Below the pieces are notes generated by a model. The model was not told the DNA's origin. It ran no database searches and worked only from the letters and a program-made list of their open reading frames with translations. The position numbers and the translations under genes are program-made. Below are positions 8,560 to 17,525 of a stretch of 64,000 nucleotides of DNA, one piece after another. This stretch comes from Bog-257 sp963834135 (GTDB lineage Bacteria; Acidobacteriota; Terriglobia; Terriglobales; Acidobacteriaceae), in contig CAWIAN010000009.1 of NCBI GenBank assembly GCA_963834135.1, forward strand, positions 1 through 64,000, read 5' to 3'. Numbering within the stretch: the first letter of the stretch is position 1; the number at the start of each line of letters is the position of its first letter.

Positions 8560-10815
8560 CTACGGAATAGTTAGGGTGACGGTAGTCGTATGCGACAACC
8601 CTCCTCCTGTCCCCTTTACGGTGATGTTGTAGGTTCCGGCCCTCGCTCTTCTATTCACCGTGACTGTCATGGTCGACGAGCCCGACCCCGGTGCCCGGAT
8701 GGAGCTGGGGCTGAAGCTTACCGTTACCCTGCTGGGCTCGCCAGTCGCCGACAAGGAAATGGCCGAGTTGAAGCCGCCAGAAATAGCGGTAGTGATCGTA
8801 GAGTTGCCGGAGTTGCCCGGACTAATCGTGATCGACGTGGGCGATGCGCTGATGGTGAAGTTAGGACTCGTGCCGGTCACGGTAAGCGAGACCGTGGTGG
8901 TCTCAACCGTGCTGCCCGAGGTTCCCTTCACCGTGATCGCATAGGTGCCGGGTGCCGTGGACGAGGCCACGGTCATCGTCATGGCCGAAGTTCCAGCCCC
9001 AGTAATCGAGGTTGGGTTGAAGGTTACGGTTACGCCCGTCGGCTGACCGCTGGCCGACAGCGAAATAGCTGAGTCGAACCCGCCTGTCACCGTACTGGTA
9101 ATGGTAGAGGTACCCACATTACCCTGAGCTACCGTGACGGAAGAAGGAGAGGCTGAAAGGCTGAAGCCTGCTCCTGACGAGCCTCCGGCAAGTGCGCTGA
9201 TCAGTCCGCTTCCATTGGGACTGCCCCAGCCGGTCGCCAGGTCGTATCCAACGGTCGCCGAATAGCCATTGCTGCCGCTGGTTACATCGTGGAAGTCAGA
9301 GCCATAGCTTGAGCCTTCACCGATTGTGTAGAGAGTCGGATTGATGAAGCCAACCGTGTGATTCCCGTTGGCGACTGCCTGCTGATTGACCAGAGCCAGG
9401 TAGCCGGCCCACATGGGCGCCGCGAAACTGGTTCCACCGTACTCGTTTTGAGTACAGGTGGTCTGGTCGGCGCAGACGTAAAAGCTGAAATTCGCGTTTG
9501 CCGAAACGTCCGGCCCATTGCGATAGCTCTTAGAGCATGACGAGCAACCGTTAGCTGCAGTCACCTGCCACGACGGGATCGCAAATTTATCCGGCGAAAT
9601 GCCGCCACCTCCATCGACCCATGCGGTCTCTGAACTCCAGGGGCCACCGGCACTGCTGGTGTCTAAGTCAGTTCCGCCGACCGACGTGACATAGACATCA
9701 TCTGCCGGGTAGATCTCGGAAGACGATGACCACTTACCGCTGTCGCCCGCCGCTTGAAAAAGATTCTGACCCTGCGCCGCGAATTCCTGAAAGTAGGGAT
9801 TGTCGGTGTTGGGGTCCGCTGGGCTCCACGTCCACGAGGAACTCAGCTGAGCATTCAGTGGATTGTGTGTAGCCATCGCGTTAAAGATGGACGCGTCAGT
9901 AGATCCCACATACATCACCAGGCTAGACATGCCGGGGGCCATACCGAGCGCCTGGGTCATATCCAGGGTCTGTTCGGTATCGTCACAGCTCGGATAGACA
10001 CAACTGGTGCTGGTTCCGTCCGTGGACAAAAGAGTGACGGGGACATTGTTAGTCTGGTGAACGTTCGAATAGTAGGTAGTCAAATCGGCCAGATCGGTGC
10101 CGTAATACTCCAGCAAGCCGAGCGACTGGCCGCTGCCGTTGAGAGCGGTTCCTTCGTAGTACGCCGCTCTCATATCGCTGCCGAGAAACGAGGCGCCAGG
10201 GCCGGATCCTATAGTTGCGAGTGGACGTCCATCCAGCGGTCTGCGCACGATCGCAGGTTGCGGGATCGAGTAGTTGTCCAGACCCGAGATGTGCCACAAC
10301 TGTACCGACAGATCCAGCGTGGGCTCGCGGTCAGGAGCATAGAAGGTCCGATTTTCGTTAGGCAGCGAGTAGACTCCCATGGTCACATGGAAAGCATTCT
10401 CGATGCTCGCCACCGATCCCGTGACATCCAGGTTCAGGCGATTGCGGGAAGTGCTGTCGACCGTGAAGCCGTGGGTCTCCGCGAAACGAACTACCTCGTC
10501 ATAATCCTGCTGGCTGGGGCCGAACCTTGCGGTGAACTGCTCTACCGTGAGGAACTGGCGATAAGCTGAACTGGCGGGATCGTAGACTTGCTGCAAAAAA
10601 CTATCTAATCCGGCCTGGTTGCGGATGGGCAGAGTAAGCACAAGACGCATGGGCTGGGTTGCGGGCAGGGGTCCAACATACTGCGCCTGTCCATTGTGCG
10701 TTGCTTCACGCACATGATGCGTCAACAGCAACTGCGGCTGCGCCTGACAAACGATACTCAGGAGCGACACAAGCGCGACCATCATCAGCAAAGAAGTACT
10801 TAGTCTTCGAGTCAT
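8560..10815 (-). CDS. Secreted S53 peptidase (pro-kumamolisin/sedolisin) with two C-terminal Ig-like repeats
   Basis: Acid-acting serine-carboxyl peptidase precursor of 751 residues. The signal peptide ends near IVCQAQ (residue 26). Residues 30-180 are the pro-kumamolisin activation domain. The catalytic domain shows E281 and D285 in the ExxxD arrangement (DDTEQTLD), oxyanion D358 in AAGDSG and nucleophile S463 in GGTSFAAP, so all four sedolisin active-site residues are present. YDLATGWGSP near 540 fits the calcium-binding end of the domain. Two homologous modules of about 95 residues follow (from about 557 and 656), each with SxSPxSxTxxxGN, SAISLSA, VTVxFxPxSI, GTYxITVKG and ending TVxLTV; they look like secreted Ig-like domains. 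AAAGGA lies before the ATG. Confidence 0.93.
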   Translation of the reverse strand: MTRRLSTSLLMMVALVSLLSIVCQAQPQLLLTHHVREATHNGQAQYVGPLPATQPMRLVLTLPIRNQAGLDSFLQQVYDPASSAYRQFLTVEQFTARFGPSQQDYDEVVRFAETHGFTVDSTSRNRLNLDVTGSVASIENAFHVTMGVYSLPNENRTFYAPDREPTLDLSVQLWHISGLDNYSIPQPAIVRRPLDGRPLATIGSGPGASFLGSDMRAAYYEGTALNGSGQSLGLLEYYGTDLADLTTYYSNVHQTNNVPVTLLSTDGTSTSCVYPSCDDTEQTLDMTQALGMAPGMSSLVMYVGSTDASIFNAMATHNPLNAQLSSSWTWSPADPNTDNPYFQEFAAQGQNLFQAAGDSGKWSSSSEIYPADDVYVTSVGGTDLDTSSAGGPWSSETAWVDGGGGISPDKFAIPSWQVTAANGCSSCSKSYRNGPDVSANANFSFYVCADQTTCTQNEYGGTSFAAPMWAGYLALVNQQAVANGNHTVGFINPTLYTIGEGSSYGSDFHDVTSGSNGYSATVGYDLATGWGSPNGSGLISALAGGSSGAGFSLSASPSSVTVAQGNVGTSTITSTVTGGFDSAISLSASGQPTGVTVTFNPTSITGAGTSAMTMTVASSTAPGTYAITVKGTSGSTVETTTVSLTVTGTSPNFTISASPTSITISPGNSGNSTITTAISGGFNSAISLSATGEPSRVTVSFSPSSIRAPGSGSSTMTVTVNRRARAGTYNITVKGTGGGLSHTTTVTLTIP

Positions 10816-11184
10816 AGTTTTTCCTTTGTCCGCTTTCGCGAATTTGCTTTTCAGTCATCGATTCGGCGGTTAAGCCGTACCTCCACTCAGCCCAGGAAAC
10901 TTGACGTCGCTTGTCCACAGAACTTCCGTTTTTGCTTCAAACCCGCAAAGTATACGCCTACTCGGCTTGCTTGCAACCGCCGTGCAACGAATTTGGCTTG
11001 AGGAGTTTTGCAGAAGCAGTGTGGCTGCTTGACCTTCGCCCGGCGCAGGCATTCACAGGCAGAGTACATCCGGCTTACCTGCGCGAACGTTACACTACTA
11101 CGATTAATGTTCTGCCCGAAGCGCGAGAGGCTTCATTCTCGACGTGATAGAAAGAGAGCACGCTGTGGGTCAAGGAGATGAAAG
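10816..11184. other. Divergent promoter region
   Basis: About 370 bases separate the S53 peptidase and the oxidoreductase, which diverge, so both promoters should be here. I could not pick a convincing sigma-70 pair. No coding frame is supported. Confidence 0.35.
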
Positions 11185-12090
11185 ATGAAAGCAATCGTTG
11201 TCCGCCAATATGGGGGTCCTGAAGTACTCAAGTTCGAAGAATATCCTGACCCGGTTGCGGGTCCGGGCGAGGTGCTGGTGCGGGTCGCTGCCACCAGCGT
11301 GAATCCAATCGACTATAAGCGACGCGCTGGACTGACGCAGGATTTTTATCCCATGAAGTTTCCCGGGCTTATAGGAGTTGATCTCGCGGGCACTGTGGTC
11401 AAGATGGGGCCGGGCGCGGAGGGCTTTTCTGTGGGCGACCAGGTGTTCGCCATGGCGGACAATACTTACGCCGAACTTTGTGTTGTGAAAGCCACGGTTC
11501 TGGCGAAAGTTCCCCAGGGGCTCGACTTGATTCAGGCGGCCGCCTTGCCACTGGTGACGACGACTGGCAACCAACTCCTCTCAGCTACGGAAATCAAAGC
11601 GGGCCAGACGGTGCTCGTCGTGGGCGCTGCTGGAAATGTCGGACGTTCGGCAGTATTCACCGCCAAGACACGCGGAGCAACCGTAATCGCGGGGGTGTTG
11701 AAGAGGCAAATCGATGACGCCAAGACTGTCGGCGCGGATCAGTTCGTCGCAACCGACGACGATGCCGCGATTGCGAATCTCACGCCGCTCGATGCGGTGG
11801 CGGACACGGTCGGAGGAAGAACCGCCGAGAAACTGATCGCCAGGGTAAAGCCCGGAGGGATCTACGCTTCCGTTGTCGGGACACCGAAGAATGCCGCAGC
11901 CTACCCATCTGTAAAAGTGGCGATGGTATTTTCGAAATTCGACAGGAAAACTCTCGAGTTCATGGGCGAAGCCGTAAGAGATGGCAAGCTGATAATCCCG
12001 ATTAGCCTGAAACTACCACTCAGTGAAGCCGCCGAAGCTCAAGCAGCAGCGGAGAAGGGTGGTACAGGGAAAATCGTGCTGGTGGCCTGA
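11185..12090 (+). CDS. NADP-dependent quinone oxidoreductase (zinc-independent MDR family)
   Basis: Cytoplasmic medium-chain dehydrogenase/reductase of 301 residues. The N-terminal GroES-like fold reads MKAIVVRQYGGPEVL, GPGEVLVRV and TSVNPIDYKRR, typical of QOR-like enzymes, without the structural zinc cysteine cluster. The Rossmann nucleotide site is VLVVGAAGNVGRSA (about 145-158). It likely reduces quinones or enones with NADPH. The start is supported by AAGGAG eight bases upstream. It stands alone between a divergent peptidase and a GloVer gene, so context gives no substrate. Length is slightly short for the family (usually 310-330) but both ends look complete. Confidence 0.88.
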   Translation: MKAIVVRQYGGPEVLKFEEYPDPVAGPGEVLVRVAATSVNPIDYKRRAGLTQDFYPMKFPGLIGVDLAGTVVKMGPGAEGFSVGDQVFAMADNTYAELCVVKATVLAKVPQGLDLIQAAALPLVTTTGNQLLSATEIKAGQTVLVVGAAGNVGRSAVFTAKTRGATVIAGVLKRQIDDAKTVGADQFVATDDDAAIANLTPLDAVADTVGGRTAEKLIARVKPGGIYASVVGTPKNAAAYPSVKVAMVFSKFDRKTLEFMGEAVRDGKLIIPISLKLPLSEAAEAQAAAEKGGTGKIVLVA

Positions 12091-12379
12091 CATCATTTTG
12101 CTGAGAGTACGTCTTTGAGAAACGGATAGGTGCAGAGTCCGATCTGCTCAAGGTGTGCAATTAGCTGGCGATAAATCGCCCGATCACTCATTGACGAGTC
12201 GCGTAGCGTAACTTACGGTATCGCCTGATTGCAACAGCTATGTGAAATCCAACCGGTGCGTGGGTGTAAAGTGAGCGTGATGAGGGAGTTCTATCCGCCT
12301 TACTCTTGTGCCCTCCTACAGTGGCAGCAGCCCGGCTTATCGAATTTCGATTCTTCTCTGTCGATAAGGTCCCATTCTT
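12091..12379. other. Intergenic region upstream of GloVer paralogue 2
   Basis: No gene supported. A frame open from 12229 into the GloVer gene is rejected as a start because a good promoter lies inside it. A stretch at 12208-12242 resembles one at 13907-13942. Confidence 0.35.
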
Positions 12380-12408
12380 TTGACTCCCCAAGTTTTCAGT
12401 TATATAGT
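12380..12408 (+). promoter_or_regulatory. Sigma-70-type promoter for GloVer paralogue 2
   Basis: TTGACT (12380-12385), a 17-base spacer and TATAGT (12403-12408). The predicted start near 12415 leaves a short leader before the ATG candidates at 12445 and 12478, and excludes a start at 12229. Seen in sequence only; not tested. Confidence 0.65.
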
Positions 12409-12444
12409 GTGCCCGCTCGCGAGCGATTTGCTGGGAGATTGGCC

Positions 12445-13773
12445 ATGAGAAGCAAGAGGCAATGGGGGAATAGAGCCATGAAGCGATCTCGAAATATTCT
12501 TTCTGCTCGAATGCGTCTGTGCAATTTTCACGTGCTGCTGTTGGTCGCCACGCTGTTACTGATCGGGACTGCGCACGCTCAGACCTTCAATGTCCTATAC
12601 GCCTTTCAGTACCCCGGACCGGTGGAACCTGCTTCGGGAGTGACTATCGATGCGGCCGGAAATCTCTACGGGACGATCAGCGCCACCTACGCTGGAGAGG
12701 GTGGCGTCTTTAAGCTTTCAAACCGGAACAGGGCCTGGACCTTCTCCCTGCTGTTCTCGTTTAGCTACGCCAATGGAGATACCCCACTGGCTCCGCCAGC
12801 CTTCGGCCCGGATGGCAGTCTTTACGGAACGACCTACGTAGGCGGCATCGGTTGCGATTTGGGATGCGGCAACGTTTACAATCTGCGGCCTCCGGTAAGC
12901 ATCTGCATAACGACTCTTTGTTACTGGACAGCGTCGACGGTGTGGGATTTTTACAGCACTCCGGACGGTGGAATATGGCCTGTCTTCGTCAATCCTCTGT
13001 TCGACGCAGCCGGAAACATTTATGGCACAACAAGTGACGATTGGCCACAATCTGGTCTGTCGGGTGGTAACGTGTTCGAGTTGTCGCGCTCCAACGGCGT
13101 CTGGAGTGAAACCATACTTCATCAGTTTGGAAACGGGACCGATGGCAGCGGTCCTGAAAGCGGCCTGATTCGCGATAGCAATGGAAACTTGTACGGCACC
13201 ACGACAGACGGTGGCACGGATGCCAGCTGCAACAGCGGACGCGGATGCGGCACGATTTACGAGCTGAGTCCTTCCGGATCCGGCTGGGTAGAACGGGTTC
13301 TGTATTCGTTCCAGGGGCAAAACGATGGGGACAGCCCCGTCGGCGGCCTGGTCATGGATGCCGCTGGAAATCTTTACGGCACCACAGTGCAAGATGGCGC
13401 AAACGGCGGCGGCACCATTTTCGAACTCACCCCGTCCAACGGCAACTGGACGCTGACGACCCTCTACAGCTTTCCAAAAACGGGTGAGCCCGGAGCTTTT
13501 TGTTGGGGGCCGGAGGCGAACCTGTTGCTCGACAGGGCCGGCAATCTGTATGGCACGACTTGCACGAACGGTGCCTACGGATATGGAGCCGTGTTCAAAC
13601 TTGCGCACGCGAATGGCAGTTGGAGCTACAGTAGCCTGCATGATTTTACTAACGGCAATGACGGCGCCAGCCCCATAGGAAATCCCGCCTTTGATCGCAA
13701 CGGGAATATTTTTGGCACCGCGTTCAAGGGAGGAGTCAATTTAGAGGGGACGGTTTGGGAGATCACACCCTAG
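12445..13773 (+). CDS. Secreted GloVer-type tandem-repeat protein (paralogue 2)
   Basis: Exported repeat protein of about 442 residues. Two starts are possible: ATG at 12445 with GGAG seven bases upstream (used here), or ATG at 12478 after GGGGGA, which gives a more ordinary 35-residue signal peptide. The signal ends at IGTAHAQ. The repeats carry DAAGNLYGT, GGxVFxL and NDGxxP cores, as in the copies at 6852 and 40395, and the protein ends GTVWEITP with no anchor. Some repeats contain cysteine pairs (SCNSGRGCGTIY, GCDLGCGNVY) that could form disulfides outside the cytoplasm. Role unknown. Confidence 0.82.
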   Translation: MRSKRQWGNRAMKRSRNILSARMRLCNFHVLLLVATLLLIGTAHAQTFNVLYAFQYPGPVEPASGVTIDAAGNLYGTISATYAGEGGVFKLSNRNRAWTFSLLFSFSYANGDTPLAPPAFGPDGSLYGTTYVGGIGCDLGCGNVYNLRPPVSICITTLCYWTASTVWDFYSTPDGGIWPVFVNPLFDAAGNIYGTTSDDWPQSGLSGGNVFELSRSNGVWSETILHQFGNGTDGSGPESGLIRDSNGNLYGTTTDGGTDASCNSGRGCGTIYELSPSGSGWVERVLYSFQGQNDGDSPVGGLVMDAAGNLYGTTVQDGANGGGTIFELTPSNGNWTLTTLYSFPKTGEPGAFCWGPEANLLLDRAGNLYGTTCTNGAYGYGAVFKLAHANGSWSYSSLHDFTNGNDGASPIGNPAFDRNGNIFGTAFKGGVNLEGTVWEITP

Positions 13774-14126
13774 CGAGAAGCAAACGATGTGCCGAGCCAG
13801 CCACGCCGTCGTTCTTGTCGCATCACCTAAAATCGCCTCGGAGAAACTCTCGCCTTCTGCAAAACAAACACAGGCGAATCAGTTCAATTTAGGCGAACAG
13901 ACGGCGCAAACTTACGCTATTGCCCTGATAACAACAACTACGAATCGCCCGATTTCTCGCTTGCGCTCTGCATCGCGGCATCAAATCGTTGCTCATAACC
14001 CCAATCAAGAACGAGTAGGTTGAGCTGGAGCAGGTACGTGACGCCCGTTTGCCGCGGTGTTACGCTCTCGTGTTAACTCTTTCCCAATACACAACGCATT
14101 CACTTCTTAAAATCGGGGGCCCTAAC
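13774..14126. other. Intergenic region
   Basis: No supported gene. A frame at 13787-14023 lacks a ribosome site and family resemblance. The stretch 13907-13942 is about 80 percent identical to 12208-12242. Confidence 0.35.
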
Positions 14127-15659
14127 ATGAAGAACGGCACGATACGAACCGCGCTCACGCACATCAGTTTCGCGCTGTGCCTTTGCGCTGCGGCGTCGGC
14201 GCAGAACACACCCGGCTATAACCATTCCATTCCGCCGCAAATCATGACGCCTGACACGGTCGAGACGCCGATCGGTACCCTTAAGTTCTTTGACGGTTTT
14301 CCGAACAAAGAAACAACCCAAAAGCTGTACGACAACCTCGATTTCATGCGCGGTACCGAAGTCTTCCTCACCTTCGTTCCGGCTGCGTCCATCGAGGCGG
14401 TGCGCCGGGGAATGGTGGAAATCGGCGCGACCAAGTCCAATCAGGGCTTAATTTTCGAGCAGTTGTTGGACTCCAGCCCTTTGTTGCTGACCGGCAATAC
14501 CGACACGGTATACGCATCGGTGATTCTCGATCTGGAGAAAGACGGTCCAACAGTTGTCGAGATTCCTCCCGGAAGCGGGCCAGGGACAGTGAATGATGCA
14601 TTTTTCCGGTTTGTGATCGACATGGGGGCCCCTGGACCCGACAGGGGCAAAGGCGGTAAGTACCTCATTCTGCCTCCGGAATACAAAGGCAGTGTGCCGG
14701 CAGGTTATTTCGTAGGGCGGTCTACCTCGTATATCAACTGGCTGATTCTGCGTGGATTCTTAGTGGACGGAAAGCCGGATGCCGCGGCGAAGAGTTTCAA
14801 AGAACACTTGAAGGTGTACCCGCTGTCGCAGGCCAGCAATCCGCCGGAGATGCAGTTCTTTAACGGCTCCGGGAAGCCATTCAACACCATCCACGCCAAC
14901 AACGAAATGTTTTACGAAGAACTGGCGACTGTCATTGCCAAGGAACCGATCGACTTCATCGATGCGGAGTTGCGAGGCATGGCCGCGAGCATTGGCATTC
15001 GTAAAGACAAGCCATTTGCTCCTGATGCGCGCATGAAAGCTATCCTCACCAGCTCGGCTGCCGTAGGCAACGCAACCGCACGCGCCATCGCATTTCAAAC
15101 CCGCGACCCACAAGCTTTCTACTATGAAAACAGCCGGTGGAAGATGGCTTTCGTCGGTGGGGATTACAAATGGCTTATCGACGGTGGCATCGGTGGGCGT
15201 AATCTGGACGCCCGGACGCTGTTTTTCTATCAAGCTACCGTGAACACGCCCGCCATGGTGTTGAAGACCCCAGGGGTGGGATCCCAATATGCATACACGG
15301 AACAAGACGCGGACGGAAATTACCTGGACGGCTCAAAGAACTACCGATTGCGGATTCCGGCGAATGTGCCTGCGAAGGACTTCTGGTCTGTTGTCATATA
15401 CGACCCCCAAACGCGCTCTGAACTGCAAACCACGCAGCCCTTTCCGAGCAAGAACAACAAGCGCAATCCGCTCATCAGCAACCCCGACGGTTCCACCTAT
15501 ATTTACTTCGGCCCCAAACCGCCTGAAGGCAAAGAAGCAAACTGGATTCAGACGATACCGGGTAAGGGCTGGTACACACTCCTGAGACTGTATGGCCCGC
15601 TGGAGCCGTGGTTCGATAAGTCATGGAGACCTGGTGAAATTGAACTCGTGGGAAACTGA
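14127..15659 (+). CDS. Exported DUF1254/DUF1214 protein
   Basis: Secreted or periplasmic protein of 510 residues, biochemical role unknown. ATG 14127 is chosen over an in-frame ATG at 14049 because GGGGG precedes it and a signal peptide (LCLCAAASAQ) follows. The N-terminal half is DUF1254 (FLTFVPAASIEAVRRG, LTGNTDTVYASVILDL, GPTVVEIPPG, GKYLILPPEYKG). The C-terminal half is DUF1214 (YDPQTRSEL, IYFGPKPPEGKEANWIQT, GWYTLLRLYGPLEPWFDKSW). Proteins of this pair are common in soil bacteria, often of about this length. The genes on either side are not obviously linked. Confidence 0.88.
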   Translation: MKNGTIRTALTHISFALCLCAAASAQNTPGYNHSIPPQIMTPDTVETPIGTLKFFDGFPNKETTQKLYDNLDFMRGTEVFLTFVPAASIEAVRRGMVEIGATKSNQGLIFEQLLDSSPLLLTGNTDTVYASVILDLEKDGPTVVEIPPGSGPGTVNDAFFRFVIDMGAPGPDRGKGGKYLILPPEYKGSVPAGYFVGRSTSYINWLILRGFLVDGKPDAAAKSFKEHLKVYPLSQASNPPEMQFFNGSGKPFNTIHANNEMFYEELATVIAKEPIDFIDAELRGMAASIGIRKDKPFAPDARMKAILTSSAAVGNATARAIAFQTRDPQAFYYENSRWKMAFVGGDYKWLIDGGIGGRNLDARTLFFYQATVNTPAMVLKTPGVGSQYAYTEQDADGNYLDGSKNYRLRIPANVPAKDFWSVVIYDPQTRSELQTTQPFPSKNNKRNPLISNPDGSTYIYFGPKPPEGKEANWIQTIPGKGWYTLLRLYGPLEPWFDKSWRPGEIELVGN

Positions 15660-15919
15660 CTTGGTCAGGACTGAAGCGGGGATGTGCGGCAAAGGGTGAC
15701 GCCGACGCCGTTTGTTGCGCCTTAACTTCCATGAATACAGAACCGGTTTGGAATTAGTTCCCAAGTCAGAGGCGCATACGTCTTTAATCGCGTTTTGACT
15801 GAACAGCAGGCAAGGATTTCTACCGCATCGCCGGCTGCGTTTTGTAGGGGCATGATTGGCGTTTATATCGCCATTACGCTCATTGACCGCTGACGCTCAT
15901 TGAAAGTCTGGAGATGATT
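15660..15919. other. Intergenic region
   Basis: No gene or clear hairpin was seen between the DUF1254 protein and the TonB-C protein. Confidence 0.3.
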
Positions 15920-16327
15920 GTGACAAAAACACTCGCTTCACTCTTTATCTGTGTCGGTTTGTTTTCGTTCGCATCGGAGCAACAACCGTGCCGGCCTCTG
16001 GCACCAACTGCGGCGACGCCATACGACACTTGCCGGTACCTGCCCCTGGCGAATGGAATCCGCCCACCGAAAATAATCCGCGATCCCGATCCCGACTTTT
16101 CGGAGATTGCCGGCAAGACGAATCTAAAAACTGGAAGCATTTCCCTGGCTTTGGCCCTTAATGAAAACGGGGCCATCGAGGATGTTAAGGTGGTCCACTC
16201 GTCGGACTCCAGACTCGAGCCGACAGCGATTGATGCCGTAAGGCAGTGGGCCTTCACGCCCGCGACGAGAAACGGCAAGCCGGTTGCCGTGCAGATGAAC
16301 GTGGAGATGAGCTTCCGCTTGCAATGA
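15920..16327 (+). CDS. Small exported TonB C-terminal domain protein
   Basis: Protein of 135 residues. GTG at 15920 is preferred because GGAG sits seven bases upstream; the ATG at 15914 directly abuts that GGAG. A signal peptide or N-terminal membrane segment covers LASLFICVGLFSFAS. Residues about 55-135 match the TonB C-terminal fold: GSISLALALNENGAIEDVKVVHSSDSRLE, AIDAVRQWAFTPATRNGKPVAV and VEMSFRL. The proline-rich spacer and strong membrane anchor of classical TonB are absent, and there is no ExbB/ExbD or TonB-dependent receptor nearby. It may be a stand-alone periplasmic TonB-C protein rather than an energy transducer. Confidence 0.8.
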   Translation: MTKTLASLFICVGLFSFASEQQPCRPLAPTAATPYDTCRYLPLANGIRPPKIIRDPDPDFSEIAGKTNLKTGSISLALALNENGAIEDVKVVHSSDSRLEPTAIDAVRQWAFTPATRNGKPVAVQMNVEMSFRLQ

Positions 16328-16584
16328 AATTCAAAGCGCAACGGGGCGTGCCTGTAATCGCCTGTTCACGATAGTAGGCCCCCAACCTTCGCTGTCCGGC
16401 CTGCCGAAACTACGAATTATCCTGGGTGACAAAGCCATAATCTGACTTCTAAACCAGGGCGGCGGCTTTTCCCTGGAGTCCGCCCGAGTTAGTGCGCGAC
16501 ATAGCGCCTGCTCGGCCAAATCTTCCGCGACTTCGATCCAGGCATCGTTGGCTTTGCCGCAGCCCTGCCCCGCTGAAGCAGGCC

Positions 16585-17439
16585 TTAATGCGCCTTCGGC
16601 GTTGTGTAGCTCTGAAGCGAATCAAACGGGCTCACGCTAATCAGTTGTCGCTCGGTGCTGCATGTGGCTGATTCCGCAGGTCTGTGTTTCGACATCAAAG
16701 TTGCTAATTCCTCCCGGGCGCCTGCCAAGTCTGTGCGGAACTCCGGCACAGCATTCAACACGCTAAAAATCGCTGTGCCCAGGGTCCGTCCTGCATCTAC
16801 CGCATTGGCGCTGTGCACGCCGCATACCATGCGGCTCTCGCCGAAGACACGCGCTCTCGCCAAAATTTCCGCCGCCCGGTCAGGTACCAGTTCGGAGAGA
16901 ACTAGACCGGTTACCCAACCGAGGGTCACATGTCCTGACGGGTAATCGTACGAGTTGATTAGACTCGGGGTCTTAGCTATGCAGATGGGCCCAGCCTCGG
17001 TCAGAAAGAGGCGCTTGCGTTTGAATCGATTCTTCATCGTGTTGTTGATTAAGTCAGTGTCAGCCGCAACCCGGCGAAGTAGCGTGCTGAGACGCGGAGC
17101 ATCCTGAGGAGTAAGCTCGATCCCCATCGAACAGGAAAAGTCCTGCAACAAAGCGGCAACCGTTGAAATGTTGTCCTGCTGCGCAAGAGACCAGCGCGCT
17201 GTTCCCTCAAGTGAACGCGTAGCTCGAAAGATCGCGCGATCGGATTCATCCCGAGCGTCGCCCGTCTTTGGAGCTGGAGGAACAATGCCCGTCAAGTCGG
17301 GAACACTCTGTTTGCTGAAGTAGCCGCTCGTGCCCGCATTCGACTTCTGAGCGTGAAGCGTATTGGCCAGAACAGGCAGGCCAAAGCAGATCACGACCGC
17401 CGCTCTGATCAATCGAGTTGAGAAACCGTGTCGGAACAT
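16585..17439 (-). CDS. Class A (PAP2-type) secreted acid phosphatase
   Basis: Non-specific phosphomonoesterase predicted in the periplasm, about 284 residues from the ATG at 17439. That start gives a 31-residue signal peptide ending ANTLHAQ; an in-frame ATG at 17511, 15 bases after the sigma factor stop, would add 24 residues and cannot be excluded. The three-part PAP2 signature is present in order: KNRFKRKRLF, DYPSGHVTLGW, and ESRMVCGVHSANAVDAGR, including the catalytic histidines. The first motif ends RLF rather than the usual RP. It lies downstream of the sigma factor on the same strand and may be co-transcribed with it. Confidence 0.85.
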   Translation of the reverse strand: MFRHGFSTRLIRAAVVICFGLPVLANTLHAQKSNAGTSGYFSKQSVPDLTGIVPPAPKTGDARDESDRAIFRATRSLEGTARWSLAQQDNISTVAALLQDFSCSMGIELTPQDAPRLSTLLRRVAADTDLINNTMKNRFKRKRLFLTEAGPICIAKTPSLINSYDYPSGHVTLGWVTGLVLSELVPDRAAEILARARVFGESRMVCGVHSANAVDAGRTLGTAIFSVLNAVPEFRTDLAGAREELATLMSKHRPAESATCSTERQLISVSPFDSLQSYTTPKAH

Positions 17440-17525
17440 TTTCAGAGTATATCGAGGTGCTCGACTTTCCTCGTGCCATGAAGCTCGGTGGCGAGCAAAG
17501 TTTGCGGCCATGGCGGACGGCGGAA

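Noticed and set aside
9754..10569. 271-codon plus-strand frame opposite the S53 peptidase
   Set aside because: The peptidase motifs on the other strand are complete; this frame has no ribosome site or recognised domain.
12229..12444. Extended N-terminus for GloVer paralogue 2
   Set aside because: A sigma-70 promoter with correct spacing lies at 12380-12408, inside this extension, and the signal peptide would be buried.
16331..16519. Minus-strand frame after the acid phosphatase
   Set aside because: The frame stays open upstream but has no clear ribosome site, no homologous pattern and partly low-complexity content; I could not support it.
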